A stretch of 64,000 nucleotides of DNA from Candidatus Gallionella acididurans (GTDB taxonomy: Bacteria > Pseudomonadota > Gammaproteobacteria > Burkholderiales > Gallionellaceae): positions 16,024-80,023 of the forward strand of contig LSLI01000004.1 in assembly GCA_001577345.1 (NCBI GenBank), written 5' to 3'. The notes beneath the pieces were generated by a model that worked only from the letters and a program-made list of their open reading frames with translations, was not told where the DNA came from and made no database searches. The position numbers and the translations under genes are program-made. Below, piece after piece: positions 26,621 through 35,972 of the stretch (the first letter of the stretch is position 1; each line of letters starts with the position of its first letter).

Positions 26621-26905
26621 GGAAGAATTAGCGTGTATCGCCTGAGCGGTGTTGTGTAGACTCAACGCGTATTCTAGCTCAGCATCGCATTCTGGAATGA
26701 ACCTTGAAACGGTTATGGGCGACGGCAGGGATTCCTGAAAATTTTTCCATGAGCCCAAAAGTCATATCGAATGATTTCTGCAAACCACACGGCTCCAGGC
26801 CTGCCGGCAAACAGTTGTTTGGCGATACCCGGCGTGATTGTTGGCTTTGTTGCGTTAACGTGCTATTTTTTCAGTATCCCGGGTGGATTCCCAAACTGCG
26901 CACTC

Positions 26906-28153
26906 ATGCAAAACATTCACAAAAAAATCGTCAAGCGCCTGCTGCTGGGGTGGTTATCGCTGTCCCTGATAATCAGCGGAGCGGTGTTCTACCTGAAAAT
27001 GAACGGGGTGGACGAGCTGGTGCTTGGCCTGGCGGTGAAAGAATCGCGATCCTTTACCGCCGGATTTGACCGGGCCGGAGCCGGTCAGGTGGAAATGCTG
27101 AAACGAAAAGCCGACGAATTCCTCAAGGGGCATTTTATTGTTCTCGATCTCTACGATGAACACAAAAAATTAATTCTGCGGGAAGCAAGCCCGGGCAGGG
27201 AGATGGTCGAGCAAAGGCTCGAACAGTATGTTCACCATTTCCCGATGGAGAACACCCGCTATTACAAAAAACTCTGGATCGACAGGCAATTGTTCCTGCA
27301 GGTGCTGTTGCCTCTCCAGGATAAACGCGGAGATCTGGTCGGTTATTTCGAGGGTGTCTACCAGGTTGATGCCGAAACCCTGCACAATATCGAAGCCGAT
27401 ATCATCCGCACCCTGCTCCTGGTGGTGGTGGTGGTCCTCATCACCGCCATCATGCTCTACCCCATTATCATTTCCCTCAACCGCGGGCTGATCAATCTCG
27501 CCACCGACCTGCTTAAAAGCCATATCGAGTTGATGGATGTGCTGGGCAGCGCCATCGCCGAACGGGATTCCGACACCAACAGCCACAATTACCGGGTCAC
27601 CCTTTACGCGATTCGCCTCGCCGAGACGCTGGGGCTGTCCAGCCCGCAGATACGCAACCTGATTGCCGGCGCATTCCTGCACGACGTGGGCAAAATCGGT
27701 ATTCGCGACAATATCCTGCTCAAGCCCGCCAGCCTGTCCGATACGGAATTTGAAGTGATGCGCGGTCATGTGCTGCTGGGAGTGGATATCATCAGCAAAT
27801 CCAACTGGCTGGCCGGGGCGAGGGAGGTGGTAGAGTTCCACCACGAAAAATTCGATGGCAGCGGCTATATGAAGGGGCTGAAGGGGAAGGAAATTCCCCT
27901 GAACGCCCGTATCTTCGCGATTGTCGACGTGTTCGACGCGCTCACTTCTAAGCGTCCGTACAAGGAACCCTTCGGTTTCGGGGAAACAATGGACACCCTG
28001 CAACGCGACAGCGGCAGTCGCTTCGATCCCGAACTGTTATCCACCTTCTGCGGCATTGCCTATCCCCTTTACCAGGAGATCAGCCGCGCCGACGACAGCA
28101 CGCTGAAGGCATTGCTGAACCGGTCGGTCAGCAAACATTTCCTCAACGGTTGA
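26906..28153 (+). CDS. Membrane HD-GYP domain protein (likely c-di-GMP phosphodiesterase)
   Basis: 415 residues from the ATG at 26906 (MQNIHKKIVKRLLLGWLSLS); the frame is open to 26771. A first membrane helix lies at about 11-32 and a second at about 180-205 (TLLLVVVVVLITAIMLYP), with a periplasmic sensor region between. The HD-GYP domain follows: the first metal site includes HNYRVT and FLHDVGKIGI, then MRGHVLLG and VEFHHEKFDGSGY. The last signature reads GYMKGL instead of GYPxGL, so the namesake proline is Met. Other metal ligands are intact, so activity is plausible. Nothing on either side suggests an operon. Confidence 0.9.
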   Translation: MQNIHKKIVKRLLLGWLSLSLIISGAVFYLKMNGVDELVLGLAVKESRSFTAGFDRAGAGQVEMLKRKADEFLKGHFIVLDLYDEHKKLILREASPGREMVEQRLEQYVHHFPMENTRYYKKLWIDRQLFLQVLLPLQDKRGDLVGYFEGVYQVDAETLHNIEADIIRTLLLVVVVVLITAIMLYPIIISLNRGLINLATDLLKSHIELMDVLGSAIAERDSDTNSHNYRVTLYAIRLAETLGLSSPQIRNLIAGAFLHDVGKIGIRDNILLKPASLSDTEFEVMRGHVLLGVDIISKSNWLAGAREVVEFHHEKFDGSGYMKGLKGKEIPLNARIFAIVDVFDALTSKRPYKEPFGFGETMDTLQRDSGSRFDPELLSTFCGIAYPLYQEISRADDSTLKALLNRSVSKHFLNG

Positions 28154-28271
28154 CGGGGCCGTTTCACATCACAACAAGGGGTCGCATGACTTTGAGGCTC
28201 GTGCGGCCTGGCTGGCTGAATTTCCGCGCAGTTTCAGTGTTGTGTGTTTAAACGCACCCCGTCCGGATGCG

Positions 28272-28829
28272 TTACTTGTCATAAACGCCTGTTATTGTCC
28301 CGCCAAGGGTGGAATCAAAATCGCGCAGGTCTTTGTCAGCATCCCAACCGTAAGCCGGACAAACAGTGTGGCCTATCCCGACACCCCCCATCCAGTAACA
28401 TTTTTTGTCACCCGGCACAGAAGCGATTTCAATGACTCTGCCAAGCCCTCCCTTTTCCGCCTGCACCTTCAAAAATGTACACCCGCCGGATTCGATTCCA
28501 TTGCATGGTTGAATTTGTTGGTCCTTTGGAATCAGGACTAAAATTTTGGCCATAGCCAACGCTTTTCTTTGCGGGTTGATAACACCCAAGACATAATCAT
28601 CCTGGTGGGCGCATCGTTTATCGGCATTCTGAATCGCGTCGCAGGCAAATTTTACGGTATTGTCCGAAGCGGGCAGTTTGAGCAACGGGCCATAAAGAAT
28701 CCCGCTATCATTTTTTGCCAGTTCTTGGCCGTAATCCGCGGTGCCGGCCGCGAGGCTGGATGAAAAGGTCGAACATCCTTCCAGTCCCGCCAGCGCCATT
28801 AGCATCGCCAGCAAATAAATTTTCCTCAT
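28272..28829 (-). CDS. Hypothetical lipoprotein
   Basis: 185 residues. The N-terminus MRKIYLLAMLMALAGLEGCS is a lipoprotein signal with the cysteine at position 19. The mature part has six further Cys residues and no recognised domain. Landmarks are AKNDSGILYGPLLKLP and GDKKCYWMGGVGIGHTVCPAYG. It is probably anchored in the periplasmic face of a membrane. It is convergent with the HD-GYP gene and divergent from the ABC-F gene. The start is supported by the signal peptide. Confidence 0.72.
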   Translation of the reverse strand: MRKIYLLAMLMALAGLEGCSTFSSSLAAGTADYGQELAKNDSGILYGPLLKLPASDNTVKFACDAIQNADKRCAHQDDYVLGVINPQRKALAMAKILVLIPKDQQIQPCNGIESGGCTFLKVQAEKGGLGRVIEIASVPGDKKCYWMGGVGIGHTVCPAYGWDADKDLRDFDSTLGGTITGVYDK

Positions 28830-29043
28830 TTTCGCATCCTCATGTGATCAGCTGGCCCCGGTAATCCGGACAGAAACTACGCATCCCGGAGGGTAAACCG
28901 CATCCCGGAACTACCCCCGTGTTCAGGCTGCCAGCGGTAATGCCCGGACACCATGTATATATGTGGTCAGGTGTTCCGTTATTCAAGCCCCGGCAAATGA
29001 GGGTGTCCCGGAATCACCCGCCCCGTCTGCTATCATCGCGCCC

Positions 29044-30891
29044 ATGCTCAATATCCAGAATCTGTCATACCTGCAAGGCGGCATTCCGCTGCTGCAAAAT
29101 GTGAGCCTGCAGGCGTTCCCCGACCAGCGCATCGGCCTGGTCGGCAAGAACGGCTGCGGCAAATCCACGCTGTTCCGGCTGATACGCGGCGAAATCAAGC
29201 CCGACAGCGGCGAGATTTCCATGCAGTCCGGCAAGACCATCGCGTTCGTCGAACAGGAGATCGCCAGTTCCGACCAGCCCGCGCTGGAGTTCGTGCTCGA
29301 CGGGGATGTGGAGCTGCGCCTGCTGGAGAAAACACTGGCGAAGGAAAATCACGATGCGGCATGGTTCGATGCGCAGCACCGCTTTGAGGACATCGACGGC
29401 TATGGCGCCAGGGCGCGTGCCGCGCAACTGCTGAACGGGCTGGGCTTTGCCAACGACACGCTGGAACGCCCGGTGACCAGTTTCTCCGGCGGCTGGCGCA
29501 TGCGTTTGAATCTGGCGCGCGCGCTGATGCACCGCGCCGACCTGCTGTTGCTGGACGAGCCCACCAACCATCTCGACCTCGAGGCGATCATCTGGCTGGA
29601 ACAATACCTGGCGCGCTATCCCGGCAGCATCCTGCTGGTTTCGCACGACCGCGAATTCCTCAACGCCTGCGTCAACCGCATCGCCCATGTGCACGACCGG
29701 ACCATAGACTGTTATACCGGCGACTACGACGACTTCGAGCGCGCCCGCGCGGAAAAGATCGCGCAGCAGAATCAGGCGTTCAACAAGCAGCAGGAAAAGA
29801 TCGCGCACCTGGAAGATTTCGTGCGCCGCTTCCGCGCCCAGGCCACCAAGGCCAGGCAGGCGCAAAGCCGCATCAAGGCGCTGGACAGGATCACGCGCAT
29901 CGCCGCCGTGCATGTCACCGACGGCCATTTCGAACTGGAGATCGAGGCGCCGGAGCGCAGCCCTGATTTATTGATGCGCGCGGAAAAGATGGGCTTCGCC
30001 TATGGCGACAAGACGCTGTTCAAGAACATCGAACTGGTGCTGCGTGCCGGCGCGCGCATCGCGCTGCTCGGTCCCAACGGCGCGGGCAAATCCACTCTGA
30101 TCAAGCTGCTGGTGGGCGAGTTGCAGCCCACCTCGGGCACGCTGGAGGTCACCCCCGACATCCGCATCGGCTACTTCGCCCAGCATCAGCTGGAAAATCT
30201 CGACAGCGCCGCCACGCCGTTGCAGCACATAGAACGGGTCGCACCCAAGGAAACCACGCTTGCGCTGCGCAGCTTCCTCGGCCGTTTCGGGCTGGCCGGG
30301 GATAGCGAGGACCGCCCGGTGGCGAGTTTCTCCGGCGGCGAGAAAAGCCGCCTTGCGTTGGCACTCCTGGCCTGGCAGAAGCCGCACCTGCTGCTGCTCG
30401 ACGAACCCACCAACCACCTCGACCTGGACATGCGCGACGCGCTGACGATCGCGCTGGAGGAATACACCGGCGCCGTGGTGATCGTGTCGCACGACCGCAG
30501 CCTGATACGCGCCGTGGCCGACGATCTGTGGCTGGTCGCCGATGGCGAGGCAAAATTGTTCGATGGTGACCTGGAAGACTACAAGAGCTGGATCGAAACC
30601 CGCCGCCCGCGCGAGGCCGTGCAAGCCAAACCGGTAAAGCCCAGCCTACCCGCCGCTCCCAAGCCCAACCGCAAGACGCTGCAGTCCAAGCAAGGCAAAC
30701 TCGAAACCGCGCTGGCCACCGCACAGGCGGAACTCGCCGCAGTCAACCGGCAACTCGCCGACCCCGCCACCTATGCCAGCCCCGACCGCGACAGGATCAC
30801 CGAACTGAACGCGGCGCATGCGCGACTGGAAGCCAAAGTGGCGGAGCTGGAAGAAGGCTGGCTGGAACTGGAGATGGCGCTCGGGGAGTGA
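29044..30891 (+). CDS. yheS: ABC-F family ATPase, YheS type
   Basis: 615 residues from the ATG at 29044 (MLNIQNLSYLQGGIPLLQNV). Two ABC domains lie in tandem: Walker A GKNGCGKST and GPNGAGKST, two SFSGG signatures, and two LLLDEPTNHLDL Walker B motifs. The linker contains the charged helical P-site tRNA-interaction region (FRAQATKARQAQSRIK). A C-terminal coiled coil starts at about 550. ABC-F proteins bind the ribosomal E site and affect translation; they are not transporters. Domain order and linker match E. coli YheS better than EttA or Uup. A second ABC-F gene, ettA, lies at 46441-48105. Confidence 0.92.
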   Translation: MLNIQNLSYLQGGIPLLQNVSLQAFPDQRIGLVGKNGCGKSTLFRLIRGEIKPDSGEISMQSGKTIAFVEQEIASSDQPALEFVLDGDVELRLLEKTLAKENHDAAWFDAQHRFEDIDGYGARARAAQLLNGLGFANDTLERPVTSFSGGWRMRLNLARALMHRADLLLLDEPTNHLDLEAIIWLEQYLARYPGSILLVSHDREFLNACVNRIAHVHDRTIDCYTGDYDDFERARAEKIAQQNQAFNKQQEKIAHLEDFVRRFRAQATKARQAQSRIKALDRITRIAAVHVTDGHFELEIEAPERSPDLLMRAEKMGFAYGDKTLFKNIELVLRAGARIALLGPNGAGKSTLIKLLVGELQPTSGTLEVTPDIRIGYFAQHQLENLDSAATPLQHIERVAPKETTLALRSFLGRFGLAGDSEDRPVASFSGGEKSRLALALLAWQKPHLLLLDEPTNHLDLDMRDALTIALEEYTGAVVIVSHDRSLIRAVADDLWLVADGEAKLFDGDLEDYKSWIETRRPREAVQAKPVKPSLPAAPKPNRKTLQSKQGKLETALATAQAELAAVNRQLADPATYASPDRDRITELNAAHARLEAKVAELEEGWLELEMALGE

Positions 30892-30975
30892 GGCTGAGTT
30901 CCTGCCGTCAGCGCGAGTGCGGGTCGGCGAAATGATTCATATTTTCTACCAGTCCTTAATTATTGATACCTCCAT

Positions 30976-31650
30976 AATTCACGACACCCTTGCCGTCATT
31001 GCGAACGAAGTGAAGCAATCCAGCAAGTCCAAGATGCTTTTTTTAAACCATCTGGATTGCCACGTCGGCTTTGCCTCTGCCGCGCTTCGCTCGCAGCTGA
31101 AGCCTTGTTGCAATGACGAGGCATTCTGAATTCCCCGAATTCGCGGGAATGACGTACCAGTTTTTTAATTTCCCCTTACCGCAATCCGAAATTCACGACA
31201 CCCTTGTCGTCATTGCGAACGAAGTGAATCAATCCAGCAAGACCAAGATGCATTTTTTGAACCATCTGGATTGCCACGTCGGCTTTGCCTCGTCGCAATG
31301 ACAGGTGTTTGTGCCATCGCTCACAGCTGAAGCCTTGTTGCAATGACGAGGCATTCCGGATTCCCCGAATTCGCGGGAATGACGTGCCAGTTTTTTAATT
31401 TCCCCTTACCGCATTTCGAAATTCACGACACCCTTTTCGTCATTGCGAACGAAGTGAAGCAATCCAGCAAGTCCAAGATGCATTTTTTTAAACCATCTGG
31501 ATTGCCACGTCGGCTTTGCCTCCTCGCAATGACAGGTGTTTGTGCCATCGCTCGCAGCTGAAGCCTTGTTGCAATGACGAGGCATTCCGGATTCCCCGAA
31601 TTCGCGGGAATGACGTGCCAGTTTTTTAATTTCCCCTGACTGCATTCCGA
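30976..31650. repeat. Three-unit tandem array of a roughly 220-base intergenic repeat
   Basis: Units begin with ATTCACGACACCCTT at 30976, 31191 and 31421. Each contains CATTGCGAACGAAGTGAA, a CTGGATTGCCACGTCGGC segment, TTGCAATGACGAGGCATTC and GAATTCGCGGGAATGACGT in the same order. Units 2 and 3 are closer to each other than to unit 1. Each unit is a mosaic of two dispersed palindromic elements widespread in bacteria (CATTGCGA...AGCAATCC and ATTCCCGCGAATTCGG). Short open frames inside are not genes. It fills most of the 849-base gap between the YheS gene and the methyltransferase. Related sequence lies at 48729-49390 in the opposite orientation. Confidence 0.9.
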
Positions 31651-31740
31651 AAGATGTGTCATTGTCATCAAATATGAAAACCTCAATAGAAAAGCAAATG
31701 TGATATTGGCCCTGCTGTTCGCTCCCGGTTACCCCTGCTG

Positions 31741-32547
31741 TTAAGCCTTGATCGCGCGCGTCAGCAAATACTCGTGACGAACAACATTGTCGTGCAGGTA
31801 TTCGCCCAGCACCGCATCCATCTCGCTGCGCCACGCTGCAAGCCTTGCGGGCTCTTGCTGCAAAGCCTGCACGGTGCGGATGAAAGGGCCGGCCTTGGCT
31901 TCCTGGAACAGGCGCAAATGCCTGGGGCTGAGCGCCGGGATAGCCATCGTGCCCCGCTCAAAGTGCAGGCCTTTTACGCTTTCCCCCAGCCGTTGCCGCA
32001 CGACAGATACATCGCCCCACTGCAGCGGCGAAGCGACGCCCTGCGGCGGCGGAATATATTTCGCGATCAGGCTGAACTGGCGGCCAATCAGTTGCTCGCC
32101 TGGCCAGGTGGCGAACGCGATGGTGCCGCCCGGCTTCAGCACGCGCAGCATCTCGCCCACCGCAACTTCGGGCCGCGGCGCGAATATATGCCCGAACTGG
32201 CTCAACACGACATCGAAAGATGCATCCGGAAAAGGCAGCGCCTCGGCATCGCCTTCATGCCAGGCGATATCGTCAAGCTCGGCCAGCGTGGCGCTTACCC
32301 TCGCATGCGCGAGCAGCGCCGGGGTCAGGTCAAGTCCGGTCACCCTGGCACCGATACGCCGCGCCGTGATCGCAACCACGCCGGTTCCCGTACCCACATC
32401 CAGCACCGCCTGGCCGCCGCTCACCCCGGCGTAGCGCACCAGATGCCCGGCCACGGGTGTCGTGAAAACGGCCATGTCGCCGAAATTTCCCATCGTCCAG
32501 GTTTCGCGTTGTCTGGATTTGAATTCATTCATCGGGTCAATACTCAT
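31741..32547 (-). CDS. Class I SAM-dependent methyltransferase
   Basis: 268 residues from the ATG at 32547, preceded by GAGGAAAGC; a second ATG 15 bases upstream is less well placed. Motif I is VLDVGTGTGVVAITA, motif II the acidic end GLDLTPALL, and motif III/IV EGDAEALPFPDASFDVVLSQ, with VLKPGGTIAFATW beyond. This is the UbiE/Methyltransf_11 type that often methylates small molecules or lipids. The substrate is unknown. No neighbours point to a pathway. Confidence 0.88.
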   Translation of the reverse strand: MSIDPMNEFKSRQRETWTMGNFGDMAVFTTPVAGHLVRYAGVSGGQAVLDVGTGTGVVAITARRIGARVTGLDLTPALLAHARVSATLAELDDIAWHEGDAEALPFPDASFDVVLSQFGHIFAPRPEVAVGEMLRVLKPGGTIAFATWPGEQLIGRQFSLIAKYIPPPQGVASPLQWGDVSVVRQRLGESVKGLHFERGTMAIPALSPRHLRLFQEAKAGPFIRTVQALQQEPARLAAWRSEMDAVLGEYLHDNVVRHEYLLTRAIKA

Positions 32548-32604
32548 GCTTTCCTCTCTCAAAAAACGAACGAATAAATCCGGACAATCAAATTGCTGAC
32601 ATGA

Positions 32605-32901
32605 CTACTCTGGCTTACGGAATAATTCGTCGAGCGGATTCGCGGCTGCGCGGGAATTTCCGGAAACGCGCACGGCGGTGAACTCTTCCTCGATATTGTC
32701 GCGATAGAAACTCCATGCCGCGCCCGAGTTGCTGAACCGGCGCCAGGCTTCTTCGCCGACGCCGCTGTATTGCAGCGTGCTGCCGTCGTCGAGTTGCACC
32801 TGCAGCAGGCGGGCGCGCTTATCGTAGCCGATGGCGCGCAACCTGCCCGAATTGATCTTGATCATTTCCATGGCGCGCTCATTGTCCGTGGAATCCGGCA
32901 T
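32605..32901 (-). CDS. KTSC-domain protein
   Basis: 98 residues from the ATG at 32901, which has GGAGG 9 bases upstream; a frame to 32934 is also open. Residues about 13-75 form a KTSC domain: IKINSGRLRAIGYDKRARLL, LDDGSTLQYSGVGEEAW and FYRDNIEEEF. The domain is named for a Lys-Thr-Ser-Cys tetrapeptide thought to aid nucleic-acid or ligand contact. Biochemical function is unknown. The start lies inside the TPR gene, a 23-base overlap, so translation may be coupled to it. Two diverged fragments of this gene type occur at 35829-35876 and 42948-43026. Confidence 0.8.
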   Translation of the reverse strand: MPDSTDNERAMEMIKINSGRLRAIGYDKRARLLQVQLDDGSTLQYSGVGEEAWRRFSNSGAAWSFYRDNIEEEFTAVRVSGNSRAAANPLDELFRKPE

Positions 32902-33421
32902 CGTGATCCGCCTCCGCACCGGCCTGCTGCTCAAGGTCTGTTGCGCGCTTGAACGCCTGGTCGGCGCCCGCCGCGTCGCCTTGCGACACGCGCGCCCGTG
33001 CTATCACCCGCCAGTTTTCGGCCTGCACGCGATATTGGCGTCCGGAGAAACTGTTCGACTTGCGGGCCAGCGTGATCGCCTGCGCATACTGGCCCTGGGC
33101 CAGGCGCAGCTGCGCAAGCTCAAACCATAACCAGGGATTGCGCGGTTCGATGCGCAGCGCGCGTTCCAGCGATGCCCCGGCCGCTTCACGCTGCCCGGCC
33201 TCGCTGTCGGTCTGCGCCCGGTCCAGCAGCGCGATCACGGCGCGGTTGCCCGAAATCGCCGATCTCGGTGCCGGCGCGACGGCGGCACCCGGTTGCTGCG
33301 CCGCGTGCGGAACAGTTGCGGGTGCGGCAGCAGGGATTGAAGGCCGTGTTGCCACGCCCGCGCATCCGGCAAGCAACAGCAGCCATGCCGAAACAAAAAG
33401 CCAAACGAATCTGTTTTTCAA
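32879..33421 (-). CDS. TPR-containing lipoprotein
   Basis: 180 residues from a TTG at 33421 preceded by AGAGG. The signal ends at LLLAGCAG with the lipid-attachment Cys near position 20. An Ala/Pro-rich linker follows, then tetratricopeptide-like helices at about 60-165 (LERALRIEPRNPWLWFELAQ and ARARVSQGDAAGADQAFKRA). The TTGA overlap with the PBP1B stop shows coupling to it. This resembles the small TPR lipoproteins next to PBP1B in betaproteobacteria, which may be activators or partners of the synthase like LpoB; that role is inference. Confidence 0.8.
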   Translation of the reverse strand: MKNRFVWLFVSAWLLLLAGCAGVATRPSIPAAAPATVPHAAQQPGAAVAPAPRSAISGNRAVIALLDRAQTDSEAGQREAAGASLERALRIEPRNPWLWFELAQLRLAQGQYAQAITLARKSNSFSGRQYRVQAENWRVIARARVSQGDAAGADQAFKRATDLEQQAGAEADHDAGFHGQ

Positions 33422-35793
33422 TTGAATAACCTCTGGAACCAGTTTTTCTTCCGGGTATCATGCTTGCCCCCGGATTTCACGTCGGGTTTCGCATCAACCC
33501 TGGGGGCGGCCACTGGCCCAGATGACGCAGGACAGGGCGACGTTAGCGCCGGTGCGGAACCCTTGATGAATGGCAGCGATATGCCCGCCTTGCAGCCTTC
33601 ATCATAGCGCAGCCCGCTGACCGGATCGACATTGGCCATCTCGACGTCTTCCGGCATCGCCGGCTGCAGCGGCTCCGGCTGGATATTCTTCATCATCTCG
33701 CCCCAGACGGTCATCGCCCCCGAAGCACCGGTCAGTCCCGTGGTCTTGCTGTCATCGCGGCCTACCCATACCACCGCCACGCGGTCGCCGGTGTATCCGG
33801 CGAACCAGCTGTCGCGCAGGTCGTCGGTGGTGCCGGTCTTGCCTGCCACATTCATTTCGGCGGGCAGCCAATTGACCAATGATTGCGCGGTACCCTCGCG
33901 CACCACGCCCTGCAGGGCCGCGGTCAGCAGATACACCGGCCCCGGCGGGGCGACCGGTTCGACGTTCAGCGGAAAGCGCTGCAGCGGCTTGCCGTCCGCC
34001 GTGACGATGGTGCGGATCGCGCGCAACGGCGTGCGGAAGCCGCCGTCGGCAAAGGTCTGGTAAAGCTGTGACACCTCGACCGGCGACAGCCCGAACGCGC
34101 CGAGCAGCGACGAGGCGTAAGGCGGCGGCTGCCGTTCGATGCCATACAGGGGCAGCTTGCCGAGGATACGCTCAACGCCGAGTGCTATGCCGAGACGCGC
34201 GGTCGAAACGTTATAGGAATTGGCCAGCGCGGTGCGCAGCTGCACCTGCCCGTGGAACTGGCGATCGTAGTTCTTCGGCTTCCAGTCGGGGGTGCCCGGC
34301 TGGCTCCATAGCAGCGGGCTGTCATCCAGCGGCGTGATCAGCGTATAGCGCTGCGGGTCTTCAAGCGCGGTCAGGTAAATGATGGGCTTCACCAGCGATC
34401 CGATCTGGCGCTGCGCATCGATGGCGCGGTTGTATCCGGCGTAACGCGCATCGCGCCCGCCCACCATCGCCTGTATCTCGCCGGTCTGCGTGCTGCTGAC
34501 CACCACGGCCCCCTCCAGCGTATTGGCGGGTATCCTGCGCGCCTTCTCGATCGCCGACAGGCGCGACTGCAAGGCCTGCTCGGCCTGGTGCTGGACGAAC
34601 GGGTCCAGCGTGGTGAAGATGCGCAAGCCTTCGCTGCGCAGATCCTCCTCGCGATAATCGAGCTCCAGCTGGTGATGGACGAACTGCATGAAAGCCGGGT
34701 ACGGCGAAGTGCCGATGGGTGCGCGCAACACCACACCCAGCGGCTTGCGGCGGGCCGCAAGGAATTGCGCCTGCGTGATGACTTTCTGGTCCAGCATTTC
34801 CTGCAACACCACGTTGCGCCGCTTCATCGCCAGTTCCGGATGTTTGCGCGGGTCGTACACCGTCGGCCCCTTGACCATGCCCACCAGGGTGGCCATCTCC
34901 TGCAGCTCCAGCCGGTCGAGCGGGCGATCGAAATAGAAATAGCTGGCCAGGCCAAAGCCGTGGATGGCGCGGCTGGAATCCTGGCCGAGAAATATTTCGT
35001 TGAGATAGGTTTCGAGTATCTCATCCTTGCTGTAATGCATCTCCAGCAGCAGCGCCATCAGCACCTCGTTCGCCTTGCGCGTCAGCGTGCGTTGCGGAGT
35101 CAGGAAAAAATTCTTCACCAGCTGCTGGGTAAGCGTGCTGCCGCCCTCGATGCGCTGGCCGGTGACGGTCTTGTACAGCGCGCGCGCGATGCCGCGCGGA
35201 TCAATGCCCCAGTGCGTATAGAATTTCCGGTCCTCGGTCGCGATCAGCGCGGCGATCAGCGGCTTGGGAACCTGGTCGAGCCTGACCAGCTCACGATCCT
35301 CGTTATGGCCGGGATAGATGCCGCCGATCAGCGGCGGCTCCATGCGCAAAAGGGGCAGATCGGCATCGGGGTTGCCGCGCACCTGCAGCAGCGAAACCTT
35401 GCCGTCGGCGAACTCGACGCGCAGATGCTGCGCAGGCTGCGGGCCATCCCCGAACGCAAAATCGCGGGTCGTGAATTCGACGCCATTCAGCGTGTTCTTG
35501 TAGGTCGCAGCCTCATCCGCCTGCGGGCTCTCGTGATAACCGAGAGACCTGAACTCATCGAGAAATTGCTCACGTGCCAGTTTCAGTCCCGGATACACCT
35601 CCAGCGCACGGCTGTAAACACGGGCCGGCAGGGCGAACTTGCGTCCGTCGAACGCATCGCGGATGGTAACGTCAAGATAGTAGATATAGCCGGACAGCCC
35701 AAGCAACAGCAACAGCGCGATGAGTCGCACCGCCTTGCCGGGCGAGTTGAAGCTGAAACGGAATTTATTCCGGAGTGGGATTGAAAACATCAT
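33418..35793 (-). CDS. mrcB: Penicillin-binding protein 1B (bifunctional transglycosylase/transpeptidase)
   Basis: 791 residues. One N-terminal membrane helix (about 22-44), then a UB2H-like region (YHESPQADEAATYKN). The GT51 transglycosylase has IATEDRKFYTHWGIDPRG with the catalytic Glu and GGSTLTQQLVKNFFL. The transpeptidase has SLVKP (SxxK), SYN (SxN) and GKTGTTDD (KTG). A disordered basic C-terminal tail ends in FQRLFN. It polymerises and crosslinks peptidoglycan. The UB2H-like segment supports PBP1B rather than PBP1A. The downstream TPR lipoprotein overlaps the stop by four bases. Confidence 0.94.
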   Translation of the reverse strand: MMFSIPLRNKFRFSFNSPGKAVRLIALLLLLGLSGYIYYLDVTIRDAFDGRKFALPARVYSRALEVYPGLKLAREQFLDEFRSLGYHESPQADEAATYKNTLNGVEFTTRDFAFGDGPQPAQHLRVEFADGKVSLLQVRGNPDADLPLLRMEPPLIGGIYPGHNEDRELVRLDQVPKPLIAALIATEDRKFYTHWGIDPRGIARALYKTVTGQRIEGGSTLTQQLVKNFFLTPQRTLTRKANEVLMALLLEMHYSKDEILETYLNEIFLGQDSSRAIHGFGLASYFYFDRPLDRLELQEMATLVGMVKGPTVYDPRKHPELAMKRRNVVLQEMLDQKVITQAQFLAARRKPLGVVLRAPIGTSPYPAFMQFVHHQLELDYREEDLRSEGLRIFTTLDPFVQHQAEQALQSRLSAIEKARRIPANTLEGAVVVSSTQTGEIQAMVGGRDARYAGYNRAIDAQRQIGSLVKPIIYLTALEDPQRYTLITPLDDSPLLWSQPGTPDWKPKNYDRQFHGQVQLRTALANSYNVSTARLGIALGVERILGKLPLYGIERQPPPYASSLLGAFGLSPVEVSQLYQTFADGGFRTPLRAIRTIVTADGKPLQRFPLNVEPVAPPGPVYLLTAALQGVVREGTAQSLVNWLPAEMNVAGKTGTTDDLRDSWFAGYTGDRVAVVWVGRDDSKTTGLTGASGAMTVWGEMMKNIQPEPLQPAMPEDVEMANVDPVSGLRYDEGCKAGISLPFIKGSAPALTSPCPASSGPVAAPRVDAKPDVKSGGKHDTRKKNWFQRLFN

Positions 35794-35828
35794 TAATGAT
35801 TACCTGCAATGGGAAGGCTGTGCATATC

Positions 35829-35876
35829 TTAGTCTATGGCGCGCAAGCTGCCCGGATTGATCTTGTTCATTTCCAT
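35829..35876 (-). pseudogene. KTSC gene fragment 1
   Basis: The minus strand reads MEMNKINPGSLRAID then a TAA stop. This matches the KTSC N-terminus MEMIKINSGRLRAIGYDK of the gene at 32605. The fragment sits between mrcB and the diguanylate cyclase, and upstream bases also resemble the intact gene's 5' end. Only about 15 codons survive. Confidence 0.7.
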
Positions 35877-35972
35877 CGCGGCAGCCGAAACTGTCCGAAC
35901 CGGGTTGCTCAAATTGCAGCGAACATACCATGCGATTCTCGTTCCGCAAGAATGTGCGCGGCGTTTCCGTTG

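Noticed and set aside
30818..31561. Short frames inside the repeat array
   Set aside because: They repeat with the unit (NEVKQSSKSKMHF and similar) and are translations of dispersed palindromes, not genes.
30976..31650. Possible CRISPR-like array
   Set aside because: Units exceed 200 bases, there is no repeat-spacer pattern and no cas genes. These are composite intergenic repeats.
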